From Sphingorhabdus sp. (lineage in GTDB: Bacteria; Pseudomonadota; Alphaproteobacteria; Sphingomonadales; Sphingomonadaceae): DNA of 64,000 nt. Under the pieces are notes generated by a model. It saw only the letters and a list, made by a program, of their open reading frames with translations. It was not told the DNA's origin and did not search any database. The stretch covers positions 372,001 through 436,000 of the forward strand of contig JANQNO010000002.1 of NCBI GenBank assembly GCA_028279555.1, written 5' to 3'. Below are positions 45,238 through 56,000 of the stretch, in pieces. Each line of letters starts with the position of its first letter. Positions within the stretch are counted from its first letter, which is position 1. The translations under genes and the position numbers were made by a program.

Positions 45238-48200
45238 ATGGAAATCACCAAAGGCATAAACCGTCCGTTGAGCGATGAGCATGTCATCGCCAGCGATCCG
45301 CCGCTGCGCCCGGAGCTGCCCGATGAATGGCGGCGGCGGATCAATCCGTTTGGCGGGCGCTCGATCTCCGACAAGGCGCTGACCGCAGAACAGGATGTGC
45401 GCGCGGGCATGGCGCGGATGGCTTCGCTTGGCAGCGCGCCGGGCGTGATCGATGGCCTCCATGTCTCGCCGGCACCGGGCGCGTTGGGCGAAACACCGGA
45501 CAAGGCACAGCTCGATATTGCTGCCGGGATGGCGCTTGCGCATTCGGGTGAGGACATCTCTGTTGGCGCACCGCGGCGGATCAAACTCGCCGATATCCCG
45601 GTGGTCATGCGCGCTGACCATGCCGATATTCTCGCCGGAGGAGAGGATGAGATACCCTTGGTTGGCGGCAGCGATGATGCAATTGCCGCCGATGAGGAAA
45701 GCCGGCTGCGGCCCGTCTTGCCGCGCAAGATGACAAGCCGGCTGGGCAGCATCGCCAAGAACAAGAAGGCAAAGAATTTGCCGCGCGCCGCCATATTGAT
45801 TGCGCAGCCGGTTTCGGTCGAGATTCTGGGACGCCCCGTGGATGATTGCCCGCTCGATCCGCGCGATGACCCCTATCTGGATATGCAGCGCATCGATGGC
45901 TGCCGACTGCTGCTTTACGTGTGGCCGAGCGAAGTCAGCGCGCTGGACGGCGGGCCTGACTATAACTGGCCCGGCGGCGGCGAGGCGCTGCGCAACAAGC
46001 TGGCTTATGCGATTTTCGACAATGAGAAGCTGCAGGGCGAGGACGATCAGCATCCATGGGACGCCTGGGGTGTTCCGCTCGCGCTGGTGGGATTTGACCA
46101 GCATTGGCAGCTTGAATTTGTCGATGTCGCTGCCGCAGCGCGCAAGGGCGGTGCCGACCGGAAGCAGAGCGCGATGGTGCCCTATACCGGCGATGTCCGC
46201 CTGTGGCAGGCCCGGATCGACCAGTTTGTCCGGCATCTTGCCGATCTGCATGCAGATGATGAAGAATTGCTGCGTCAAAGCTTCGAACGCCTACCGCCTG
46301 CCGGATTGCTTCCCAAGGAGCGGTTCGATCCGGTACTAAGGCGGCAGGACTTCTTCCCGCAGGGCTTCAAGGTATCCGCCGCGCCGATTCCGATGTCCAA
46401 TCTGGAACCGGCGATCCTGGAAACCGCTTCCCTGTCGAGCATGAAACGCGGGACGCCCGATGCGGTCGAGATGCTGGTTCCCGTGCCCGACGAGATGTAT
46501 GAACCGGGCCTCTTGCAAACAGAACTGCTCGATCCTGAATTTGCGCGTTCCATCATGCGTTTCCGGCAGGACCGCAAGCAATGGCTCATTCGCCGTGAAG
46601 CCGCGCGCCGCCGCTATGACCGGTTGGTGGAATCGGTTTCGGGCGTGGTCAATGGCTGGCCGAAGACCGACCTGCCGATAGAGGAAAACAGTCCATTCCC
46701 GCGCGTCCAGGTGCCGGTCGAGCTGACGCGCACACGGCGGATCAACGCGCGCAACCAGCTCGCCGCGCAGCGTTTGCTCGGCGCTCATGCGACGCTGCCG
46801 GTGCAGCCGAGCGATACCATCTGGTTCTGGCTGCGCGTTCACGAATCTGCACAGCTGAAAGGGATTTCTCTGCGTGTTGGCGCAGGCACCAAAGCAGGAA
46901 ATGACAAGGGTCTCGCCAAGGGTGTCTTCTGGGGCAATCCGGGCGGCATGATGATTGCGAAAATGGGCAGCAACATCGCTAAACAAAAGGCGGGTGACCT
47001 TCCCGAAGAGGGCGGCTGGACGCTGATGGAAATTCCGGCGAGCGACGTCTGGTCACCCGATGGCAAAGGGCTGGACGGCTTTGCGCTTAACGGCCTCGAA
47101 TTCGAGCAGATGGGCGGCGACATCGAATGGGGCTCATTCGGCAAGACCGATGCGAAGGGGCTGCGCTATACCTATCTGGCCGATGACACGCCGGCGGGTT
47201 CGACTTTGACCGTCACGGGCGCAGAGAAGAAGACCTGGCCGTTTGAAACTGTCGATGGACGCAAGAAAATCAATGTCCCCGATTTCGGAACTGTCAGCGA
47301 AAATGGGGTGCGCCGCGCTGGCGCTATCGATTCTTTCCGCAATGACTGGACGCAGGATTTTCTTGCCGCCGATATGGCGGAAATCGACGAAGGCGGCATC
47401 GATGCCTTTCTGGCCAGCGTGGATTCCCGGCTCAAGGAAACTAATGATGCGATCGATCTCGGTTTTGTCCGTGCCCGGTCCGATATTTACCGTGTGCGGC
47501 AAATCATGTTGGGAGCTGACGCTGCCTCGCGGCTGGTGACATCGCCTTCGCTTGCCGACCTGTCCAAGCGCGACGAGGGCGCGCGAGCAACCAGCAAGGG
47601 CATCAGCGAATTTCTGAAGGCTTCGACCACAAAAAAGGCGACCGACACGATCTTCAGCGTATCGCGCGCGCGGAATACGCGAAGCAGTGACGCCGTGATG
47701 GCCAAGGCCTTCGTGCCCAAAACCATGACCCTCAATATTGCCTCCATGGCTTCCGCCTCAAAAGTGACAGCGAAAGCCCCGCCCCCCCCGCCTCCGCCGC
47801 CCACCACATTCCCGATCAAGCTGGTCAATTTTGCGGCTGTCTCGCCGCTTGCCATGAAGATGGCAACGACGCAGAAGACCAAGGGGGTAGGCTCGAAGAG
47901 AAAGAGGCCGCGCAAAAGGCGTCGCGGCAAACGCCCGACCAGCTTGCGTGCCCACCGGATATCGAGGGAAACGAGCCGCTACAATCCCAGCGATATTCGG
48001 GCCCAGTTGCCCATCGCCGGACTGGTCGAGCGCACCATCAGCGTTGCCGAACGCCTGACGCCTCCGCCGGCGGTTCAGGCCCTGACCTATGCAATTGCCA
48101 GCAAGGCCGCTGTCGTCGATACGCTGGCACGGCTTTCAAAATTGCGCAGCGGGTCGCCGATCGGCGTCTATATTGCCGATATCCCCGTGGCAGGCTTTCA

Positions 48201-49704
48201 CCTCAAGTCTACGCCCGACGGCAAAGAGGGTGCGCCGCCCACTGTCCAGCAGCTTTTGGCTGACCGCAAGAAAGCGGCGGCGCAGCAGCAATATGAGGAT
48301 GCCGATGATATTCCAGGCGAAGTTGGTTCGGCCACCGGCAAGCATGAATCGGACTATTTCACGGCGGCGGTGAAGGCGATCGACAACAGCATTGCCATCA
48401 TGCGCGCGGTGGAAGGCCGCGTGGCATTGTTCGAAAAACTGGCCGCCTCCCTCGAAGGGCTCAAAAAGAACCTGCTCAATTCTGCCAATGAAGCAGCGCG
48501 CTTTCTGCGCGAGGTCGATGTCGAAGTCGAGGAGGCGCGCCACGACCTTTCCACCGCTGAGCGCCTGCGCGATGAGGAACAGCAGCGGGTCGACGCGCTC
48601 AACCTCAAGCGTGCCTCAATCCTTGAGGATCATGTGCCTCTGATCGCCTGGCGCAGGCCGCGTCAGGCCGCGCATCTGCAAGAACTACCGCAGGCCGAGA
48701 TCGCTTCCGGGTTGCAGGAAAGCCCGATTGTTTCCTGCCGCAAGGATCACCCCGATGTCCCCGAAGAAGTCGAGGATTATCTGGAGCTGATGCGCGAAGT
48801 TCCGGTGAAGTGGTTCCCGCAGCTGCAGCGCGAAGTGGAGCGCGTCAAACGGCTCGATAATATCCGCAAGGCGCTCTACACGGTGCAGCAGCGGGCGCTT
48901 TATCCGCGCGCGTTCCCGGCCTTGCGCAATATCGCGAAACAGCACAGGCTGCGCTATGCTGCGCAGCAGGCGATGGTCTCGCAGCAGCGCCGGATACAGG
49001 CGCGCCGCAGTTCGGTAGCTATGTTCAATTTTGCTGCCGTAGCGCAGCTGTCGCTCGCGCAGGCCCATCTGCAATATCGCGAGATTGCAACCTTGGGCGA
49101 TTTGCTGACCGGAACACATCGGCGGCGCAGGCTTACGGCCCGGGCAACCGAACTGTATGAAGGTATTTCGGCAATCGCAGCCTGCATGCATGAGAGCTTT
49201 GGCGAGGTGAAACCGATCATCCGTCTGGGCTGGGCAGAAATTCTGTCCGAGTATGACGATCCTGCGCCGCTGCGCGAACTCGCCGGTTTGCCGCGCTGGG
49301 CCGAAGTCCCGATGGAGCAGCGGCGTGCGCTGCAAGGCTTTGTCGACTGGCTCTATGCGCGCATTGATGAAGACAATAACGAGGCCGCCGAAGCGATCAA
49401 TGAATTGATCCGGATTTGCATTTTGCTTGCCGCTGAAGCGCCGGTGGATCAGATTATTCCGGCCCGCCTCGTGAAGCCCGTGCCCGCCCGTATCGGCGGA
49501 CGGTTGCAGCTCGCGCTCGACATCACCCGGGTCAGGCGCGGCATGACTGCCCTGATCCGTGATCGCCGCGACCGGATCGTATCCCGCGCTGTGGTCGACG
49601 ATGTGCGCGAGGGCTATGCCGATGTCACGATCAAATCCTTCAGCCGCCGGATCACCACCATCAGCCCCGAAATGCGCTTTCAGCTTGTCGGCGGCAACCG
49701 GTGA
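45238..49704 (+). CDS. Large (1488 aa) eCIS accessory protein (module family A) with coiled-coil and basic/polyproline linker
   Basis: GGRSISDKALTAEQDVRAGMARMASLGSAPGVIDGLHV...LDIAAGMALAHSGEDISV; PPPPPPPP and KRKRPRKRRRGKR segments. Confidence 0.7.
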   Translation: MEITKGINRPLSDEHVIASDPPLRPELPDEWRRRINPFGGRSISDKALTAEQDVRAGMARMASLGSAPGVIDGLHVSPAPGALGETPDKAQLDIAAGMALAHSGEDISVGAPRRIKLADIPVVMRADHADILAGGEDEIPLVGGSDDAIAADEESRLRPVLPRKMTSRLGSIAKNKKAKNLPRAAILIAQPVSVEILGRPVDDCPLDPRDDPYLDMQRIDGCRLLLYVWPSEVSALDGGPDYNWPGGGEALRNKLAYAIFDNEKLQGEDDQHPWDAWGVPLALVGFDQHWQLEFVDVAAAARKGGADRKQSAMVPYTGDVRLWQARIDQFVRHLADLHADDEELLRQSFERLPPAGLLPKERFDPVLRRQDFFPQGFKVSAAPIPMSNLEPAILETASLSSMKRGTPDAVEMLVPVPDEMYEPGLLQTELLDPEFARSIMRFRQDRKQWLIRREAARRRYDRLVESVSGVVNGWPKTDLPIEENSPFPRVQVPVELTRTRRINARNQLAAQRLLGAHATLPVQPSDTIWFWLRVHESAQLKGISLRVGAGTKAGNDKGLAKGVFWGNPGGMMIAKMGSNIAKQKAGDLPEEGGWTLMEIPASDVWSPDGKGLDGFALNGLEFEQMGGDIEWGSFGKTDAKGLRYTYLADDTPAGSTLTVTGAEKKTWPFETVDGRKKINVPDFGTVSENGVRRAGAIDSFRNDWTQDFLAADMAEIDEGGIDAFLASVDSRLKETNDAIDLGFVRARSDIYRVRQIMLGADAASRLVTSPSLADLSKRDEGARATSKGISEFLKASTTKKATDTIFSVSRARNTRSSDAVMAKAFVPKTMTLNIASMASASKVTAKAPPPPPPPPTTFPIKLVNFAAVSPLAMKMATTQKTKGVGSKRKRPRKRRRGKRPTSLRAHRISRETSRYNPSDIRAQLPIAGLVERTISVAERLTPPPAVQALTYAIASKAAVVDTLARLSKLRSGSPIGVYIADIPVAGFHLKSTPDGKEGAPPTVQQLLADRKKAAAQQQYEDADDIPGEVGSATGKHESDYFTAAVKAIDNSIAIMRAVEGRVALFEKLAASLEGLKKNLLNSANEAARFLREVDVEVEEARHDLSTAERLRDEEQQRVDALNLKRASILEDHVPLIAWRRPRQAAHLQELPQAEIASGLQESPIVSCRKDHPDVPEEVEDYLELMREVPVKWFPQLQREVERVKRLDNIRKALYTVQQRALYPRAFPALRNIAKQHRLRYAAQQAMVSQQRRIQARRSSVAMFNFAAVAQLSLAQAHLQYREIATLGDLLTGTHRRRRLTARATELYEGISAIAACMHESFGEVKPIIRLGWAEILSEYDDPAPLRELAGLPRWAEVPMEQRRALQGFVDWLYARIDEDNNEAAEAINELIRICILLAAEAPVDQIIPARLVKPVPARIGGRLQLALDITRVRRGMTALIRDRRDRIVSRAVVDDVREGYADVTIKSFSRRITTISPEMRFQLVGGNR

Positions 49705-49710
49705 CGATCG

Positions 49711-51225
49711 ATGAATGCGCTAACCGTAAAATCCATGCGCATTCGCAGTCAGCCGGGGGAGAGCAGCCGCGCGGCCTTTCAGGTCGAAGACGCTCTGCGC
49801 AGCGAAATATCGGCTACAGACCGGCTGATACTGATCAGGAAGTTGCAGCTTGACAGGCGGACGTCATCGCGCGCGGCTTATGTGCGTTCGAATGCGGTGA
49901 GAGAGAGTTTTACAAGCGAAATGGACGCCGCCTGCCACGGGCTGAGTTCGGGCGCGGTCCGCGCGAACAGCGTCTGGTTTGCAAGCAGAAGCGAAGCGCG
50001 CCGCGCACTGCTCGAAAAATTGTTAAAGGGTCATGCGGTTGAGGGTTGGTTCTGGAAGTTGGCGGTGCCGAACTGGAAAGGTCATACCCTGGAGCAATGG
50101 ACGGCGCGCCGTCTTGAACGGATTCTTGCCGCTGACAATGCGCGCGCGCTGGAGGCAACAATCGCCGAGTTTGACAGTTTGGGTGAGATTGGGACGCTGG
50201 CCGCGATTATCGCCAAATGGGCCTCGGGAAAGAACACTCCAGGTCAGGGGATTCTTGCCAGCCGGGTTCCATCCAAAAGGGCAACAAAACGAAAGGACGC
50301 AGCGCGCGATGCGACGATCACTCCCGCATCTGGCGCGGACGTTGTCTATCTTAGCCTTCCCGAAAATTCGCGTAGCATATTGCTGGCGCTGGTTCGGGCT
50401 TCGGGCACCGCTCACCCGGTTGTGACCCAATTTGCAGAGCAACTGGCGCTGCTGATCGCGCCGAGCCTGCGACTGGACCGCGCGCAGCTTTTCGCTGTTG
50501 CAGGCGAGCTTGTGCAGATAGCTGCTGCCCCGGCATCAGCTCCAAAGGCCGCCGATGCTGCGTCGGCACAAGCACGTGTCTCGCACCAGATTGCACAGGC
50601 GGCCAATGAAGCATCTCCCGCCAAAACCAGGCAATCCCCCAGTGCCAAAAAAACGGCCGAAGAGCGTCCGGCCAGCCATTCGGCGAGCAAGCGCGCTGAG
50701 GATGAAGAGCCCATGGAAAATCTTCCGGCCAGCCATTTGGAGGCAGGCGAGTTTCGCTGGCGCGATGAAATGCTAAAGAGCCGTGCGGCTGGTCTTTGGC
50801 TTGCCATTCCGACCATGATCCGCTGCGGCTGGCGCGAATGGCTTCAGGATCGACCGGCGCTGTTGGCGCTCGATCCCGGCCGGTTCTTGCTGCGCCATAT
50901 TGCGCAGCATCACCGCGTTGCAGACGATGATGATTGCTTGCTGCCCTTCGGCGAATTGGAACCTCTGGCAGACATCCAGCACTGGGCCTTTTTGTGGCGG
51001 CGGGCGATTGATGGCTGGCTGTTTCACAAGGCGCGGCTGCGGTTGCATCATCTGGTCTGGCGAACCGGCAAAATCGCCATCAGTGACGAGCGCATCGACA
51101 TTCACTTTCCGCTTGCGGATGCCGATATACGACTGCGCCGCCATGCGCTTGATGTCGATCCCGGCTGGACCGACTGGCTGGGCCTTTCCGTGCGGTATCA
51201 TTTTGATGGCGGGGACAGCGCATGA
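49711..51225 (+). CDS. eCIS-associated conserved protein of unknown function
   Basis: 504 aa; C-terminal HWAFLWRRAIDGWLFHKARLRLHHLVWRTGKIAISDERIDIHFPLADADIRLRRHALDVDPGWTDWLG; ATGA coupling to the AAA+ gene. Confidence 0.6.
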   Translation: MNALTVKSMRIRSQPGESSRAAFQVEDALRSEISATDRLILIRKLQLDRRTSSRAAYVRSNAVRESFTSEMDAACHGLSSGAVRANSVWFASRSEARRALLEKLLKGHAVEGWFWKLAVPNWKGHTLEQWTARRLERILAADNARALEATIAEFDSLGEIGTLAAIIAKWASGKNTPGQGILASRVPSKRATKRKDAARDATITPASGADVVYLSLPENSRSILLALVRASGTAHPVVTQFAEQLALLIAPSLRLDRAQLFAVAGELVQIAAAPASAPKAADAASAQARVSHQIAQAANEASPAKTRQSPSAKKTAEERPASHSASKRAEDEEPMENLPASHLEAGEFRWRDEMLKSRAAGLWLAIPTMIRCGWREWLQDRPALLALDPGRFLLRHIAQHHRVADDDDCLLPFGELEPLADIQHWAFLWRRAIDGWLFHKARLRLHHLVWRTGKIAISDERIDIHFPLADADIRLRRHALDVDPGWTDWLGLSVRYHFDGGDSA

Positions 51226-53075
51226 ATGCGCCTGTTTCCCAGCTCAAAAAATCGGCGCTGGTCGAGCGCGCAATGCTTCGTCTCCATTCACAAATTCCGG
51301 CGGAGCAGATGCCAACAACCATCCCGGAGATTGCGGGAACCGAAACCGCCAACAGAATTTTGCGCAAACTCGCCAGGCGGCTCGATCTCTCAATAGGCGA
51401 GCAGTTGGCCCTGGCGCTTTGCTATGCTGTGCAAGTCGATCCCTATGCGGCACGGCTGGTTGCGCAGCTTCAGGCTCCCATCGGCGGCGCGCAGCCATTT
51501 GCAGGGCTAGTGGCAACGCTGTTTGCCGACCAAGGGCTCGATCTGCCGGCCATCATATCGGGCCGCGCTGTGGCGGCGGGCCTGATATCCATAGGGGACG
51601 CCAACGCGCCAATGCCCGAGCGACCGCTGGATATGCCGCTCCATGTCGTCGCTGCGATGGGTGGGCAGCTGCAATGTCCCGGTGGCATGCAGCAGCCAGA
51701 CGCCAGCAGCTTCGCGCTGCCCGCTTCCTTGCAAAAGATGATCGCGCAAATGGCAGGCGAGGTAACCCAAAGCCTGAAGCAAGCGCGGTCGAAAATCTTT
51801 ACCCTTCGCTGTCAGGATGATCGGGATGGCAAAGCCATTGCGGCGAAAATTGCTGCCCACGCGAAACTGCAACTGGTTCAAATCTTGCCCGATCAAGAGG
51901 GCGCAGATTCCGGCTGGCTGCACGCTGCCGACGCGCTGTGCCTGATAATGGCATCGGCTGGCCCCGGAGAAAATCGCGAAATTTCTCCGCCCAGGGGATA
52001 TAGCGGCCCCGTCATCGTCGTTGCCGGAAATGATGGCAGCTACAATTCGCCAGTCCCGATTGCCGAATGGAAAATCGCAACGCCAGATCGAGACGACCGG
52101 GAAAAATTATGGAAGGATGCGGGGCTCAAAGCGGCAGCGTCCAAGGTTGCGGCGCGGCGCTATCGTCATGGTGCAGCGCGCATTGCGGAACTTTCGGCTG
52201 CCATAGAAAACAAGCCTGCTGACCAGCAACTCAAACAGCTCGGCAATGCGCTTCTTTCCGGCAGCAGTCCGCTCGACAAGCTCGCCCGGCGCAGCCATAT
52301 TCCCGTTGCGCGTGATGATATCATTTTGCCCGACGAGCTGGACCGCGCCATCGAGAGGTTGCGGCTCAGGATCGCGCAGCGCAATCTGCTGGCTGAAACA
52401 CTCGGACCGACCTTGCAAGCGCGTTATCGTCCCGGTGTCCGCGCGCTGTTTACAGGCGATTCCGGGACCGGGAAAACGCTGGCGGCGCATTGGCTGTCGG
52501 GCCAAGCCGGATTGCCGCTGTACCGCGTTGACCTTTCAGCGCTGACAAGCAAGTGGATTGGCGAGACCGAGAAGAATCTCTCCAGCCTGCTGGATCTCGC
52601 CGAGCATGCCGATGTCATGCTGTTTTTCGACGAGGCAGATTCGCTGTTTGGTGCGCGCACCGATGTTGGCGATTCGCATGACCGCTTTGCCAATGCGCAG
52701 ACCAATTTCCTGCTGCAGCGCATTGAGGAATTTGATGGTGTTGCGCTGCTCGCAACCAACAGCCGGGACCGGTTCGACCCTGCTTTCGTGCGCCGCCTCG
52801 ACGCCATTCTCGATTTCCCGCTTCCGGACGCTGCGGCCCGCTGCAAAATCTGGCAGACGCATCTTGGCGACCGGCATGATTTGTCGGATATGCAGCTCAA
52901 CCGATTGGCCACCGAGGTCGATCTTGCCGGCGGGCATGTGCGCAACATCGTGCTTGCCGCTGCGTCCATGGCGATGAGCGAGGGCAGGGCGGTAGGTGCC
53001 GGAGATCTGAAAATCGCTGCCGCTGAAGAGTATATGAAGCTGGGCCGCGCACCGCCGCCGATGAGCGCATGTTAG
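51222..53075 (+). CDS. AAA+ ATPase (Pvc15-like)
   Basis: Walker A FTGDSGTGKTLAAHWLSGQ; Walker B VMLFFDEADSLFG; sensor ATNSRDRFDPAFVRRLD. Confidence 0.94.
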   Translation: MNAPVSQLKKSALVERAMLRLHSQIPAEQMPTTIPEIAGTETANRILRKLARRLDLSIGEQLALALCYAVQVDPYAARLVAQLQAPIGGAQPFAGLVATLFADQGLDLPAIISGRAVAAGLISIGDANAPMPERPLDMPLHVVAAMGGQLQCPGGMQQPDASSFALPASLQKMIAQMAGEVTQSLKQARSKIFTLRCQDDRDGKAIAAKIAAHAKLQLVQILPDQEGADSGWLHAADALCLIMASAGPGENREISPPRGYSGPVIVVAGNDGSYNSPVPIAEWKIATPDRDDREKLWKDAGLKAAASKVAARRYRHGAARIAELSAAIENKPADQQLKQLGNALLSGSSPLDKLARRSHIPVARDDIILPDELDRAIERLRLRIAQRNLLAETLGPTLQARYRPGVRALFTGDSGTGKTLAAHWLSGQAGLPLYRVDLSALTSKWIGETEKNLSSLLDLAEHADVMLFFDEADSLFGARTDVGDSHDRFANAQTNFLLQRIEEFDGVALLATNSRDRFDPAFVRRLDAILDFPLPDAAARCKIWQTHLGDRHDLSDMQLNRLATEVDLAGGHVRNIVLAAASMAMSEGRAVGAGDLKIAAAEEYMKLGRAPPPMSAC

Positions 53076-56000
53076 CGCCGGTTCAAAGGCAAAGGCCGGC
53101 AGCCGAGACCACGAGCGCCAACTCTTCGAATATGAGCAGCACGCCTGCTGGATATTCTACGCAACCCAACTATTCGGTCGCGCCCGAAACGCAGTTTTAT
53201 ACCTCTTCCGAACCGGTCAGCTACCCGGTTTACATGTCATCGCCTGTCTCTTCGCAGATGAGCAGTACGGCACCGCAGATGTCGGCCAGCCCGGTGCTTT
53301 CGTCCCAGCCGCCGCAAAGCAGCCAGCCGCCAGCGTCATCGTCGGTCGAGCCTGCACCAACGAGCGCAGAAACAACAACGCAAGAGGGCGATGAACAGCT
53401 CATGTCGGTCATGCCCGGCGGAGACGGAAGCGCTGCCGATGGCAGCGGATTGATGTCCGAGATGGTGCCCGCCGCGAATGGAGAGGAGGGCGGGGAGCAG
53501 CCGGCACAGGCGCAAGGCGAGGGCAATGCTGGCGCTCAGGGCGAGCGGCAGGAAAGGCAGCAGGCGGCAGCACCGCAAGGACCATTCGTTGCGAAGATCG
53601 TTCCCCACCGCGACACAGCGCCTTACAAGCTCGTTCCGCGTTATCTTGATCTGGAAACCTCTCCGGCGATGCCCGAAACTCCGCGATCGCTGTCGGTCTT
53701 GCCAAAGGATGGCGAAAAGGAAATTCCGCCCTATCTGAAAAACTACAAGCGCAGTTTTGCCGAAACGGCGACCGCCAGCGAACGGCGGCAAAATGCCATC
53801 TTGTTCGATGGCCGCAAGGAAGCTCATGCCTTCAACTATGTTCTGCTGGGTGCCCGCCGCCGCGTGCAGAAATCGCTTGATGCAGGGCTCAGCGATCTCG
53901 ACCGCTCCTATGACCGGGCGCAGCTGGATATCGAACAGGGCGAGCGTTATGCAATCGACCGGCTCAAGCAGATAGCACGCGGTGCGCGTGCAATCGTCCG
54001 CGCAGCGGAACAGGAAGCGCTTGCCATCATCGAGGAGCGCAAGAATGTAATTCTCGATGCCATGAGCGCGTCGCAGTTGGATGCGCTGGATATCGAAGCG
54101 ATGCTTTGCGGCTATAGCGGCGAGGTCGATGTAAAGGGCGCTGCGGCAAGCGAGGCCTTTACGCAGCTTGCCGGCGATCCGGGCAGGGTGCTCGCCGACG
54201 ACGGAACCAGCAGCCGGTATGCCAATACCGAGCAGGTCTCCTTTCCCGGTATCGACAATTCGATCGATACCGATGACTATGATCCGGAATTGCCCGCAGC
54301 GATAGCAGAGGAGCTCAACCCGGCCGTTACCCATCACTCAAACGAGAGAAGCGGTGCCTATACTGAAGGCGTAACATTTTTTGGCGGACGCTTGGCGGAC
54401 GCTGCCGTCGCGTTCCAGGCCACTGCGACCAATGCGTTTCAACCATTTCAGCAATATGTTGACCGGCTTGGCACTGCCGCGCCAGCCCACATTGCGACCT
54501 TGCGAAACAATGCCTTCAAATCGATCAAGAAGATACAAAAGGCCTGCGAGCGCAACCTTGCCCAGAGCAGGAACAAGGCCCAGCTGTCGCTTGCCCGGCG
54601 CCATGACAAGGTCCGGCAGCAATCCATAGAAAAAGCGCAAAAACTCGCAGACAGCCAGGCCAAGGCGATTCAGGGCAACGCCCAGGCGCAGCTGAATTCC
54701 AATGCAGCCATCGCCGCTGCGCAGGGAAGCGCCGTCATTGCCCTGGAGGAAAATATCGCGGATCAGGCCGGACTGCCGGGCCAGAAATTTGCAGAATATG
54801 TCACGACAGCTTCGGCGAACACGGATGCGGAAGCTGAAAAAAGCGCGGTGTCGAAACAGAAGGAAGCTCGCAGCCGCAGCAAACAGACCAGGGATGCAAT
54901 AGACCAAAAGGTCGAAAAATCGGGCAACGCTTACGATATGAGCATCGCCAAATTTGTTGAGATGTTCCGGCAGGCTTCGGCGCAATCTTCTGCGGCGATG
55001 ATGCAAATGGCGCAGGCCCAGCAATCGGCGATGCAGTCGACCGCCGAACCTGTAAGCAAGTCCATCGAGAGCTTTGAAATACCGGCCGAGGACGAGCTAT
55101 TCCGGATGCAGGAACAGCTGCGCATAGCGATCCAGCATGCCGGCCTGCAGGCGCACGGCATCTATATCGGTGAGCCGGTACCGCCGCTCGAGGGCGAGAG
55201 CGAAAGCCCGGCGCAGGATCAGCAGCCGCAGGAAGCCGCGCAGCCGCCGGCGCGCATTGGCGGCAACCCGCAAGAATTTGTTCAGAAGTCCGATACTTAT
55301 ACGGCCAATGCGCAAACCGAAGTGAAGCTGGTCAGCCTGGCAAAACAGATTGGCGGCACGGTAGCCAACGATGTTGTCCGGCGAAGCACGGGGTTGAGCG
55401 ACCAAATGTCCTTGCTCGGCCAGAATCCCAAGGCGACACTGGCTTTGCTCAGGGGTATGTCGGCTCTGCGCGGCGCGGCGGTGAGCAAACATTATGAGGT
55501 AACCTACGGGAAAGATCTGCGCGACGACATCTGGCATTATATGAATTGGGGTAACTTTGCCTCCGGCGTTGGCACGCGGCTTTATAGCAGGCAGGCTGCG
55601 CTCGACTATCTGGATGGCAGGCGCGCGGCCGGTGCGCTCAATGAAATGCGTGCTGCCGTCGAATTCTGGAATGATGAAGACCAGGTGTTCGATGCATTGG
55701 GAGCATTACGCCCCGAAGATCTACCGGCTCTGCGCGGGTTTGTGCAGTCGGATGAAATTCTTGCATCTGTATCCAATGATCTGAGCGAGTCCGGCAAGCA
55801 GGCCTTCGATCTTGTGACGTCTGCTACTGAGGAAAATGCCGCAGAAGCATTTGCCGCTGCGCGCGGCATCCGCATGACCCCGGTCATACAGGAAAAGCTT
55901 GAGGTCGGTCCCGAGCGCGGCGCGGATCAGGCATTCGACGAAATGCAGCGGGTAGGGCGTCTGGTCGGAACCACGACACTGGAGGGCCGCAACGAATTTG

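Noticed and set aside
44683-46278. 531-aa antisense ORF across two eCIS accessory genes
   Set aside because: Crosses the boundary of two well-supported plus-strand genes; no recognisable domains.
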